From Sclerodactyla briareus (lineage: Eukaryota > Echinodermata > Holothuroidea > Dendrochirotida > Sclerodactylidae), in assembly GCA_026419785.1 (NCBI GenBank), contig JAODTK010005744.1, positions 1-64,000 on the forward strand: a DNA stretch of 64,000 nt, in the 5' to 3' direction. Below, one piece after another: positions 23,341 to 32,299 of the stretch; the stretch's first letter is position 1, and each line of letters opens with the position of its first letter. The notes under the pieces were generated by a model. That model saw only the letters and a program-made list of their open reading frames with translations. It was not told the origin of the DNA and made no database searches. The position numbers and the translations under genes were made by a program.

Positions 23341-23644
23341 GTCATGTGCACTAATGAGTTGCTGCATCTTGCACAACCCAGACAGACTCAAATGTTCAAG
23401 AAACCTGATGGACAAATATTTGAACAAATTGAAAGTATCCATAACAACAACTTGACTACTAGGAATTACCAGGTGAGCCACTGTGCTATTGGCACTCTCG
23501 TCCTGGGCAGCGTTTTGATAGTGCTGGACACTCTTGTCTAGCCATTGGGGAGGAATTGTAGAAAAACGGTTATGGTCCAGTAGTTTTGTGTGCAAACTAA
23601 CTGATATGCACTCCCAAAAGTATGTAGCAATCTTGCTCATTCGA

Positions 23645-23697
23645 GGGGGGAGGGGGGGGGGGGGAACTTGAGGAGGGGGGGGGGGGGGGGGGGTGGG
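23645..23697 (+). repeat. G6-G13-G19 tract, potential quadruplex
   Basis: G runs of 6 (23645-23650), 13 (23652-23664), 19 (23675-23693) and 3 fall within 53 bp on the plus strand. This meets any usual G-quadruplex definition. The 133-codon minus-strand frame across it is an artefact whose proline run is simply the complement of the tract. Confidence 0.9.
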
Positions 23698-24357
23698 TGA
23701 GAGCAGTACATTGCAATGTTCTGTGGGCAAAATACAATATGTATTGAGGCCTCCTCCCAGTGATTGTGTTTTAGTGATTTAAGCAAGCCTATTCAACAGT
23801 AACTCCAATCATCTGCGTTGATTTCGCATTTACGTTTTTTCTTTTTACTCTTTCCACTCTACCACCTTTACACTTCCCAATAGGATCAGGGTTATCCATC
23901 AGCCCTTTCTGTCAACCCAAATAATCCTGCGGATGTCAAACTTTATTTTCTTTTTCAGCAAGAATAATTGTCCTGAGAGGAATTTCTTGGGTTTGGGGGA
24001 TTTTGAAGAAATGTCAAAGAATCAAGTTAGGTTTAGGTCTTTAAGCTTATGTATACTGTAGTTTGCCTGAAATTATTGCATAAATGTTATTTCCTGCCGG
24101 TAGAGTGTACTCACCACTATTGCTGCTTCTCTTTTGTTTCCAGGCAGTGATCCTGGCTTGACGAAAATAGCTCTTCCAAGTATCTATACGTTTTATAATC
24201 TGTCGTAGCTGGTTTAATTTTGTGGGTAAAAACTACTTCGCGCACTTCTAGTATTATATAACATTACAGGCGAATATGGTTAAGCTAGCTGTGGTGGAGG
24301 GCACAAATTTTGCACTGGCATCTATGAGCCGATAAAATGCATTTTATTTTCATTAGG

Positions 24358-25453
24358 CAGTCCGTGAGATTTCTCCTGTTTGGGAGAATTCTGCAATTCT
24401 CCTGTTTGGGAGAATCAGTATGTTTATACAGTTATGAATATTCATTGTAGCGCAGACCGTTAGATACAAAACAGTCGTTCCCAGTTGATGACACCTGCGC
24501 TGTTTGAGTAATTTGAGATTAGGTCGATAATTACAGTAAGTGTGTTTTCATAGCATGACACGATGCTATTGCATTCAATGTCACTCTCTTTATCAAACGC
24601 ACAGTTTACTCACAACGAACTGCTGTCCGGAACGACTGTGACAAATCTAATCCCAAAAGCTACCACCCCGAAAGTATTCTATTCTCATTCAAATATCTGA
24701 AATCTACATTGACAACTATTAAACCAAACAAAGCTTTCTTGTAGCTGGGACAACAGGATACTCATATGCAATGAAAATGGAAGACATGGGCGTACTGGAA
24801 TAGGATTTTCAAGAGGGGTGGAAATAAATGTCTCCTATAAATTCATATTGATTTGATTTGATTGCTACGGTTCAGGAAGCCAATTTGACTCATCGTGGAA
24901 CCCTAACCGAATTTTTGATCGTGGATGAGCACCGGCGACAACTCGCCTTCTCTTTCCCCTCCGACTAGTGGTCGAGATGAAATCGAAGCAGGATGACCCA
25001 ATCCCTGCTCCAGGGACCGCAATTTTACGTCCCCATCCGACGGACGATCAGTGAACTCCAGGTCCTGACCACTTTCCTCATAACCTGGAGATCGGAGATG
25101 TCGCGCGACTGCTCACAGCCGACCGACGAGCCTATTGCAAGTGCCCCCGAAACAACCCCCCGAAATTACCAGCCCACTGCCTCAACATCAAGGACCAGGA
25201 AACTAAGACCAGGAACACTCCAGTCGAACTGCAAATACAGCCACTTCTGGAAAAAACGCCCGGTGCTGATCGGCTGGAATTCGAACCCGGGACCTGTTGC
25301 ATGCAGAGCGACACTGATACCGGGCCTACCTATCTCCCTTCTCAGGAGAATGATGCATTGTTGGTAAAATAAAATATGGTAGACTCATGAAATATTCAAA
25401 TTCTCCTAAAACGAACCATTTTGATTTCCCGAATAGGAGAATCTCCAGGACTG
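24358..25453. mobile_element. 1.1-kb TIR element with TTAGG target duplication
   Basis: The left end is CAGTCCGTGAGATTTCTCCT and continues GTTTGGGA. The right end, reversed, is CAGTCCTGGAGATTCTCCTA and continues TTCGGGA. These form terminal inverted repeats of about 28 bp with one gap and a few mismatches. TTAGG flanks both sides directly (24353-24357 and 25454-25458), consistent with a 5-bp target duplication. No transposase frame is present, so the element is non-autonomous and its superfamily is uncertain. A SINE lies inside it on the minus strand, so the SINE is the younger insertion or was captured. Confidence 0.6.
24840..25345 (-). mobile_element. tRNA-derived SINE, copy 1 (nested)
   Basis: Read on the minus strand, the head contains GGTATCAGTGTCGCTC and then a pol III B box in CCCGGGTTCGAATTCC. 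The roughly 350-bp body follows (CCGGGCGTTTTTTCC, GGACGTAAAATTGCGG reversed text, GAGCACCGGCGAC). The tail is AATCAAATCAAATCAA. The same order occurs at 27595-28125 on the plus strand, about 70 percent similar by eye, so this is a dispersed family. The tail repeat suggests target-primed retroposition. It lies wholly within the TIR element at 24358-25453. This is not a functional tRNA gene. Confidence 0.75.
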
Positions 25454-25459
25454 TTAGGG

Positions 25460-27590
25460 AGTTGAGGGCCTAAAATCTTGCTAAGCCATTGTAGGGTATA
25501 CCTATTGGCGCGTATAATTTACAATGTTCGTTTCACCCCATATTAGTGTTTTATTAAGATACATTTTCTATATTTCCAGTATTCAATGAAGCATCATTTG
25601 CTCCTTGTAGTGTAGGCTGTAGTGGTCATTTTGTGGGAACTAAGTCGTAAGCAATTGTCTCTAAACAGAGTTGAGGCCACAATTCTTTTGATTACCACGG
25701 TCATACGTTATTGTTTCCCACACACTGGAGGAGTTCACAGCAGAAGATGAACAGAGATGTATGTTCAATTTCAAGGATCTCTCCAAATTTTCCTCCGAGA
25801 TTTATTGAAGAATGTTTGACCACCGACAGCAAATGGATACACAATACCACTTTCATTCTAGCTATTTTGCAGTTCCTCACTGCGTATGCGTGTTGATATA
25901 TTTGCCATCATGATACTCTGTGGGCTTTTCCGATTTCTGACTTTCTAACTTTATCAGAGACTGCAAAGTTTGCGACCAGTTCAAGCTGCTTTGCACATAG
26001 CATCACACCATGCAATCATGCGGGACGTTCGACTGCATGCTGTTGCAAGCCTTGCGGTCAGCGGATTCTATACGTGTGAGCTAGGTAGGCCTTAGTTACA
26101 GCATTTGACTTCTCTAGATTGACATTGTACTCAAAGATGTGCTTTTTCGCTTGCCCGTACGTCTTGTGTAAATTCCTGTGCTACAAGGGACTTCAGGCAA
26201 TCTATAATTGTAGAAATTTCCTGTCGTAAGTACCCCCCTAATTGGTGAAACGCTCTCCTGGTCAGCCGTCCCAGGATTCTGTCAGGATGAGTGTTTGCAC
26301 TGAGGGTCACTTCAGTGTAAACAGTCGGGCAATGGATTGCAATATGCGCAGTGTTCGTGCAACATGACTCCTCATAGTGTGAAACGGTTGGTGCAATTGA
26401 CCTATGGGATGCGAGAGTCCTGTAGACTTCTGCATTAATGACCGACACTTTGTGCAATGCAATGCATATGTGGGATGCCTGTATGGGCGTGGATCTTCTT
26501 TTCATCCAACTCTGATGAAAGCTATACATAGTCAAGCAGCGTAATTCACCGTGAATTCTTTGGGGGGAAATGGGATGGATCTTGCCCTGAGAACATTTCC
26601 GTCACAGATTTAAAAATAAGGCCACTTTTTTAGGCTGTCTGTAACTGCCATTATGACATGGGTGGGAGGGGAGGTGGGGAGCATTTGTTTCGCAGGGGAG
26701 GTTTTTTTTGTACAAGCACAGTAAGGTGTCATGAAACTGAATACCGGGTCAGCTATATTCACCTTACCAGGGATGATCTTCATCAGTTTTGCCCCTGCGG
26801 AAATCTTGTATTCACCGCATTCGTCATTACCTGTACACCATTTTCATAAGTCATTTTCCTAGCTCCTAATCTGGCGAAAACAAAAGGTGCCACTGGCAAC
26901 CCCACTTGACCAGCCCTTCTGTTAATTTGCTGCCACAAAAGTTAAAGGAGAAGGTCGTGGATGATAAAGAGGTGTGTGATGGATTGGGGGAGATTGGGAT
27001 TAAGCAAGTGGAATGGACGTACACAAGGTAGACCGGGCGATTCATGGAAAAGACGGTACTGTGTAATAATCTCGCCTTGGAAAAGTAGTGTACTGTTGGA
27101 TAAGCACTGTCTTCCATCTTAAGCGGTCTGTCAGGGAGAGCAAAGGCATATGGGTAAAGGTAAGTATTCTCCTCAGTGAATACCCCTATCAATTAGCTAG
27201 GGGGAGTTTTTTGGTCCTGCCAATTTGAATTTTTGTCGCGAATGGAAGAGTGAAATCCCTTTGGGCTTTGAGTTAGTGAGTTATGCCCCAGTACATAATC
27301 ACTATGGTATGAGTGCACGTGGAGAGGGTCGAGTGGTTCATACCACAGCACTCTCCTCTTTGTATCTGTTTCGGATGCCATTGAAAAAATCACTGCAGAA
27401 GGCAAGTAGGGATTTGGGGGTCATCACCTGACATGTTGCCGTCACGAGGAGACCAGAGGTCTGACCGCAAGCTGTCGCCAGAACTGGCAGTCAGCAGATT
27501 CCGTACAGTCTGATGTAGGCTTCTGACTTTCAACTAGTTCATATCACAGATGGGACTTGACTGCCATTGTTGTGTTTGTGTGGTACTCCT
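25460..27590. other. No confident gene; one protein-like minus-strand frame
   Basis: A 134-codon minus-strand frame from 26535 to 26131 has a balanced amino-acid composition and ends in EKAHL followed by a stop. It covers a locally CpG-richer stretch. I recognise no domain and see no strong splice acceptor or polyadenylation signal. Other frames in the interval are short. A G-rich patch lies near 26660-26700. Confidence 0.22.
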
Positions 27591-27594
27591 CAAT

Positions 27595-28125
27595 AGCATC
27601 GGGGGAGGAGAAAAAGTCCAGCGCTATCAACCATACCATAGTGCATAAAGGGGGCGGAAGAATGGTAAAGTAGTATCAGTGGCACTTTACAAAGCAAATG
27701 TTCCGGGTTCGAAATCCTAGCAGTCACCGGACGTTTTTCCCAAAGGGGCTGTCTTGCAGGTCTTGGTCTGCATTTTATGGTTCTGTAATGCAAGTGGATT
27801 CTGAGGTTACTAGAGTTCGTTAAGGGATAATTATGTCTCGTCTGTCGGCTCTGAGCAGTCATGTTGAATTTGAACTTATGCTCCTCCAGGTTCCAAGAAA
27901 GGGGGTCGGTCCTGGAGTCACTGGATGTCCTTTCGGATGGGGACATAAAATGTTGGTCCCGAGGAAATGTTGGGATGGTTACAACCCCTGCCCCAAATCA
28001 CTGAGCACTAGTCGACAAAAGAAGACAAGTTATCACCGGTGCTCATCATGATCAAAATTGCCAGGATTCCTAGATGAGCCTAAATATGCTTCCTGAACCC
28101 GTAGAAATCAAATCAAATCAACTAG
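27595..28125 (+). mobile_element. tRNA-derived SINE, copy 2
   Basis: The head shows TGGTAAAGTAGTATCAGTGG, compatible with a pol III A box region, and a B box in CCGGGTTCGAAATCC about 45 bp later. The body shares AAACGTCCGGTGACTG, GTCCCCATCCGAAAGG (reversed) and GAGCACCGGTGATAAC (reversed) with copy 1. The tail is AAATCAAATCAAATCAAC. The 118-codon minus-strand frame across the head is incidental. Confidence 0.75.
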
Positions 28126-28477
28126 AAAATAATAGTAAAGCCAAAAGATTATACAGTTTGACAAGGGCCTGTATTGACCACATTTAACTTGACCATGTCT
28201 GCCTGCTTCTTGGTGATATGGACCTTGCTTGTATTTCCCACTGCGTAATTACAGGATAAAAGGCTATTTGAAGAGGCTGAAGTAATAGCTATCAGAGAAC
28301 AACTAAATAATGTGCCGTCCAAATTCAACGTTCATACAACTCTCTGTTTAGGAGTTTGATGCCTTGGAAGATGCAGATACTGCACTTTCCCTAACCTCTG
28401 AGCCTTGTTTTAACCAGCTCCCATTTTGGCTCTGCACAATTGAGTGCAATCTTTACAAGCAAGGAACAGTTCATTCA

Positions 28478-28547
28478 TATTCTATTATTATTTATATTCT
28501 ATTGTTATTCTGTTGTTATTCTATTGTTATTCTATTTGTTACTTTTT
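28478..28547. repeat. TATTCTATTGT microsatellite, impure
   Basis: The text cycles through TATTCTATTATT, TATATTCTATTGT, TATTCTGTTGT and TATTCTATTGT. This is an impure repeat of 10-13 bp period. Adjacent open frames across it are not meaningful. Confidence 0.8.
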
Positions 28548-28559
28548 CTGCATGGCACA

Positions 28560-29480
28560 CCCCAAATACCTTGGGCATGGTCAGTCGTGTGTGGGTCACT
28601 GTCGAATTCAAACTGACTCACACAGTGGCGTAGGTAAGGGCAGAGGGAGGGGGGGGGGGGCAGGCCCCTCATGGAATCAGCTGGCCCCCAGTGCTACCCC
28701 CCCTCTAGAGATCGAGGCAAAAAAGCAACGATAAGGCGAGAAATAACAAGTTCATGAGAATGTGCCAAAGATTCAACACGTCCGCTGAGTTCAATGATCC
28801 TTGGATGCATGGGCTCTTAGAGTACAATGGTCATGCAAACCTAACTTCTGCTATTTTGGTGCCTCATATCTAGCATATTCAAGAACCCAAACCTCAGAGA
28901 AAAATAAAGCCAATTAGAGTGTGAAAAGGAGACAATTTTTGTGATTGCGCAATGTGCCCCGTGCCGTGTAATACAAAGTCAATCCAAACATGTATTTTTA
29001 CCAACATAGTGAGTAGTGACAAAAGAACCAACAATGGGATCTGATTGAAAACTTACAAATTTGTTCACAAGCTATGAAAGTATAATTTATTGATTTCATT
29101 TATGAATGTTGACTAGTATTTTTCTGCTCTAATGGTGCAAAGTGTCAGCATTTACTGTGTGAAGTCAGTGGGCAACTTTGCATCGTTACTCTGGTGACGT
29201 CATCAGTTGGGGTGAAATTCTTTCAAGTATTAGAAATAGATAGCTCAACAAGGGAACATGCCAGAAGTGCCAAATGTTGGTTGATAGGTTTTTAACATGT
29301 CCTCTTTTCATCTGTGCCAGTTTGGAGATGATCTGTTGCATGACCATTGTACTTTAAAATTGATAAAGTGCCTAACCAACTTGCTAATGACAATGGGAGC
29401 TATAGTTTAACGCAGTCTCCCTGTTGACGAACCACATGTTCTGGTTAAGTACAAATGTACCCCATGTTAACCGTACACGG
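28560..29480. other. Non-genic stretch with a mobile-element end
   Basis: At 28622-28690 the text CAGTGGCGTAGGTAAGG, a G run and CAGGCCCCTCATGG resembles the CAGTGGCGTA...GGGG element ends seen at 47.6 and 59.1 kb. The rest is AT-rich unique sequence with no open frames of note. Confidence 0.4.
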
Positions 29481-29489
29481 AGTACACTC

Positions 29490-29720
29490 TTTACCTCTGG
29501 TTTAAACAGCCTCGCTCGTAGTCAATCAGACGGCGCCGTCTGGAAGAGTCAACCCCTGCCGTAAATTACCGCCGGCTCGGGGAAACGTAGCGTGGTCGCA
29601 GCTCGAGTGGTCTGGAATCCCGTGCTCCGAAATCATTGTCAATTATGCGCAACCGGGTGATTAATCATACTCTAGGGAGTAAACTGTTGCCATTAGTCCA
29701 CCCAGGAGCGTCCTTCGCTC
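29490..29720. promoter_or_regulatory. CpG-rich island with 16-bp palindrome
   Basis: More than twenty CpGs occur in about 230 bp within CpG-poor DNA. At 29527-29542 is the perfect palindrome CAGACGGCGCCGTCTG. Downstream are ATTGTCAATTATGCG and GGGTGATTAATCAT, which contain homeodomain-like TAAT cores. No open frame explains the composition. A conserved enhancer, a promoter or an insulator are all possible; none is shown. Confidence 0.35.
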
Positions 29721-30344
29721 GTCTTACCCTAGGCACGTCTGAAGGGCACAGGCTCAGTGTCCTTTAAGAAGGAATTTGAAGTAGTGGGTACATTTGGAGC
29801 ATGAAATCACGTTTGGCTGCTGCGTTATAGGTTAGAGGCTGCTGTATCGCAAATTTTTGAATACCGTATTTATTCTAATAGAGGTAGAGGGCTCATGCCA
29901 ATCAGAGCGCACATAAACAGTAGAAATCAGACTAAAGGCCGATACAAATGATTTGTCAAGATTTCTATCGTCCTCGACAATCAGAGTCATCAGACATCAG
30001 AACAAAATTGAGCCCTGATTCATTTAAATGTGGTGCTCTTTTGTGTGGATCAAATATCAGCTCTGGTCCATTTCGTTGGTACGATGGGCCTTAACATATT
30101 AGTATGACTAATATTCTGGTGAAATGAGCTCCCATGATTTGAGCACCTTTCAAAACGGCAGCTTATGAAATTAAAAAAATTCATTGTTATTACGTTTGGA
30201 GGAATATAAACAACATAGGTTTATACTATTTTTTAGAAGAACACTCTCATTGAAATCACGGAAATATTTTGATTGTACTACAGCAATTTAAAAATGTTTG
30301 ACGAATTGATGATAAAGTTTAGTGCACCGAGTGGCGAGTACTGC

Positions 30345-30397
30345 TTAGGCGAAAAGCTCTCGCTTGCTCAAAATCGGTGACAACACTTTTCGCCTAA
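30345..30397. other. 53-bp hairpin with perfect 12-bp arms
   Basis: TTAGGCGAAAAG (30345-30356) and CTTTTCGCCTAA (30386-30397) are exact inverted complements separated by 29 bp. The arms begin and end in TTA/TAA. This could be the core of a very short MITE or a foldback; the loop is too long and the stem too short for a typical microRNA precursor. Confidence 0.7.
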
Positions 30398-30559
30398 AAG
30401 TGTGCCTTGCAGTGGATCGCATCAAATCAATTCCTATGAATCTGGTTCGAACGTCTCTCCTGAATCGTTAGACCTGAATCAGTAGGCCTATTCACTGCAG
30501 TGCGTTGTTACCTATGAAATATATATATGCCTTTTATGACTGATTTTATCAAATATTCA

Positions 30560-30780
30560 TGCGCTCCCAACTCACATTTCTTCAAGCTCATCTAATTAGC
30601 AACTCACCCTAGTAACCCCATCTTATCGGCTGCTTTTGGCAACCCACCCCCCAACTCATGCATAAATGACACCTGTAGGAACACCATTCTGATTTGCCCG
30701 TACGGTAACAAGCACGTCTCGATCTCTCTCTCGATTTCCTACGTTATTGTTCATGATTTCTGGACCCCATCACCTGGATT
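30560..30780. repeat. Dispersed repeat family 2, copy 2
   Basis: GCTCATCTAATTAGCAACTC, CCATCTTATCGGCTGCTTTT, GGCAACCCACCCCC, and TTCTGATTTGCCCGTACGGT match 19580-19800 in order and orientation. The copies are about 11 kb apart and clearly diverged. Confidence 0.6.
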
Positions 30781-30896
30781 AGAAGGATTTTATACAGATT
30801 ATTACGCGAATATTCCACTTCGCACAGAAATTTTCTGAAGGATATCGAATAAGCACCTCTCTTTTTAGGCTGAAATTGGATTGCCAACATGACGAT

Positions 30897-31118
30897 TCAT
30901 ATCAGAAAGACCCTCAATTGAATCAAGGGATCAATCTCGGATAATTGGATATGGTAGGTCCAAAAGTCACAACTGAAAGTCTCGCCATCATTGTATTCAC
31001 GGCAAACGTGATCGTCGAAGAATCCACCGTAGCCAGGCATCCATGGATTATTCTCTGCGATTGTATCGCATAGTATAGCAAATTTACTCACATCACTGGT
31101 TTCAATCTTGCTCCACCG
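30897..31118 (-). CDS. Candidate exon of an unidentified protein
   Basis: Reading from an AG acceptor at 31119-31120, a 73-codon frame runs to a TGA at 30897-30899. The predicted peptide is notably protein-like: tryptophans, spaced cysteines and an acidic-aromatic run (NNPWMPGYGGFFDDHVCREY, then TFSCDFWTYHIQL). Upstream the same frame stays open for another 38 codons apart from one TAA at 31125-31127, so either the exon starts at the AG or the copy is a pseudogene. The regular cysteines suggest a secreted or extracellular domain, but I do not recognise the family. No polyadenylation signal is evident close downstream. Confidence 0.35.
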   Translation of the reverse strand, partial: RWSKIETSDVSKFAILCDTIAENNPWMPGYGGFFDDHVCREYNDGETFSCDFWTYHIQLSEIDPLIQLRVFLI

Positions 31119-31682
31119 CTGATCTTAATCAACAAGTGATTTCCACAGCTTGCCATAGGACTCGGAACAAGACTGCGCCGGTATGCTCACTGGCAACTCG
31201 ATCATCAACTTTGTTACCGCTGCATGAGCAGGCTGCTGTGTTTACTCCATTGATTATATCTGACCTTGGACACGTCATACCAGGAGGTCTCCTTCATCTG
31301 ACCTACTTTGACTCACTTGGAGCCACTAGCTCTTTTAATCGAATCGATAACGGCCGACTTCCAAAGGGGAGAAATTCCACTGCTGGTACAGTATACTTGC
31401 ATTCTTGCTTCCCTTCAATACTGCGTGGAGCAATCTGGCGCAAGTTGCTGGGCCTGTCAAACTGTCGATGCTGCGTGTTAAAGTGTTAAACAAGAACACA
31501 AGTTGTGTAGTGATTCCTGCCATATAACGATATCAACCTTTTTTGACACCTTGTCCTGGAACAACCTTTGTTGCAGAATTTTTAACAGTGCCAAGACTGT
31601 CACTGTGAGGGTTATAACAATGTAATGTTGGGTGCCTGACTAGAACATTGACTGGCCGCCATCGTTATACACGGATCATTAA

Positions 31683-32043
31683 GAACGGGTTTCCATGAGT
31701 GCGGACGGGCGGGCGCGCGGCACGCGAGTGACCCGTTCCATGCACGGCAGGCGGGCGGCGTTTTCTCGAAAATCAAGCACATAGTGTGTATATGCGCTAT
31801 ATAAGAACCGTGTAGCATAATATTATTTTGTTATTTATTTGATTATCATTGTTATGTATTATGATTATCATTATTATATTATTATTATTTGATTCAAACA
31901 CCGTGGGACGCATTCCCACTAGGGTTTAAACCTAAACACCGTGTTTAGGTTCTTAGAACCATTGTTCTAAATGTCAACGATAGCGGCTTTACTAGCGTGT
32001 CCGCTTGGCCCGACCGCCCGCCCGCGTGCATGGAAACGCGGCT
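31683..32043. mobile_element. PIF/Harbinger-like MITE with TAA target duplication
   Basis: The left end GAACGGGTTTCCATGAGTGC and the reversed right end AGCCGCGTTTCCATGCACGC form an inverted repeat that continues into GCGGGCGGGC-type GC-rich text. TAA flanks both sides (31680-31682 and 32044-32046), the 3-bp TWA duplication typical of PIF/Harbinger. The interior is strongly AT-rich (TATTATTATTATT) with a small GTGTTTAGG/CCTAAACAC hairpin near 31930. The element is 361 bp, with no transposase. A piggyBac-type TTAA duplication is a less good alternative because the ends then fall out of register. Confidence 0.65.
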
Positions 32044-32108
32044 TAAGGGGCTCAAATTGAAATGCAAGGAGATAATAATTTGTATGAACTCTTTATAAAT
32101 TTCAACAT

Positions 32109-32294
32109 TTGCTCCCAATAAATGATGGCATTAGTGACAGCATAACAAGACATTTCTTGACAAAACGCCTAAATAATGACAAGGGGTATACTTCTTCCTA
32201 TACATCTAGGCTTGATGTTGACAGAATGGAAATGTCACCTGTGGATGTTTCCCAGCCTGCACATGAACCTTTCTCTGATATATTAAATTTGTGA
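32109..32294 (+). CDS. Weak candidate C-terminal exon
   Basis: A 61-codon frame without an ATG start ends FSDILNL and stop. It has a polar, phospho-site-like composition (KGYTSSYTSRLDVDRMEMS). Possible AG acceptors lie at 32133-32144, but the pyrimidine tract is poor. No domain is recognised. Confidence 0.22.
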   Translation: MLPINDGISDSITRHFLTKRLNNDKGYTSSYTSRLDVDRMEMSPVDVSQPAHEPFSDILNL

Positions 32295-32299
32295 AGATG

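Noticed and set aside
23329..23730. 133-codon minus-strand frame with proline runs
   Set aside because: The prolines are the complement of the G13 and G19 tracts, and the rest lies in an AGGTCA repeat.
25265..25300. Possible tRNA gene from a strong pol III B box
   Set aside because: The anticodon and acceptor arms do not pair, and a body and tail shared with 27.6 kb follow, so it is a SINE head. The same applies at 27705 and 55098.
31679..32046. piggyBac-type TTAA target site for the GC-ended MITE
   Set aside because: Using TTAA puts the two terminal repeats out of register by one base; TAA keeps them aligned, which fits PIF/Harbinger better.
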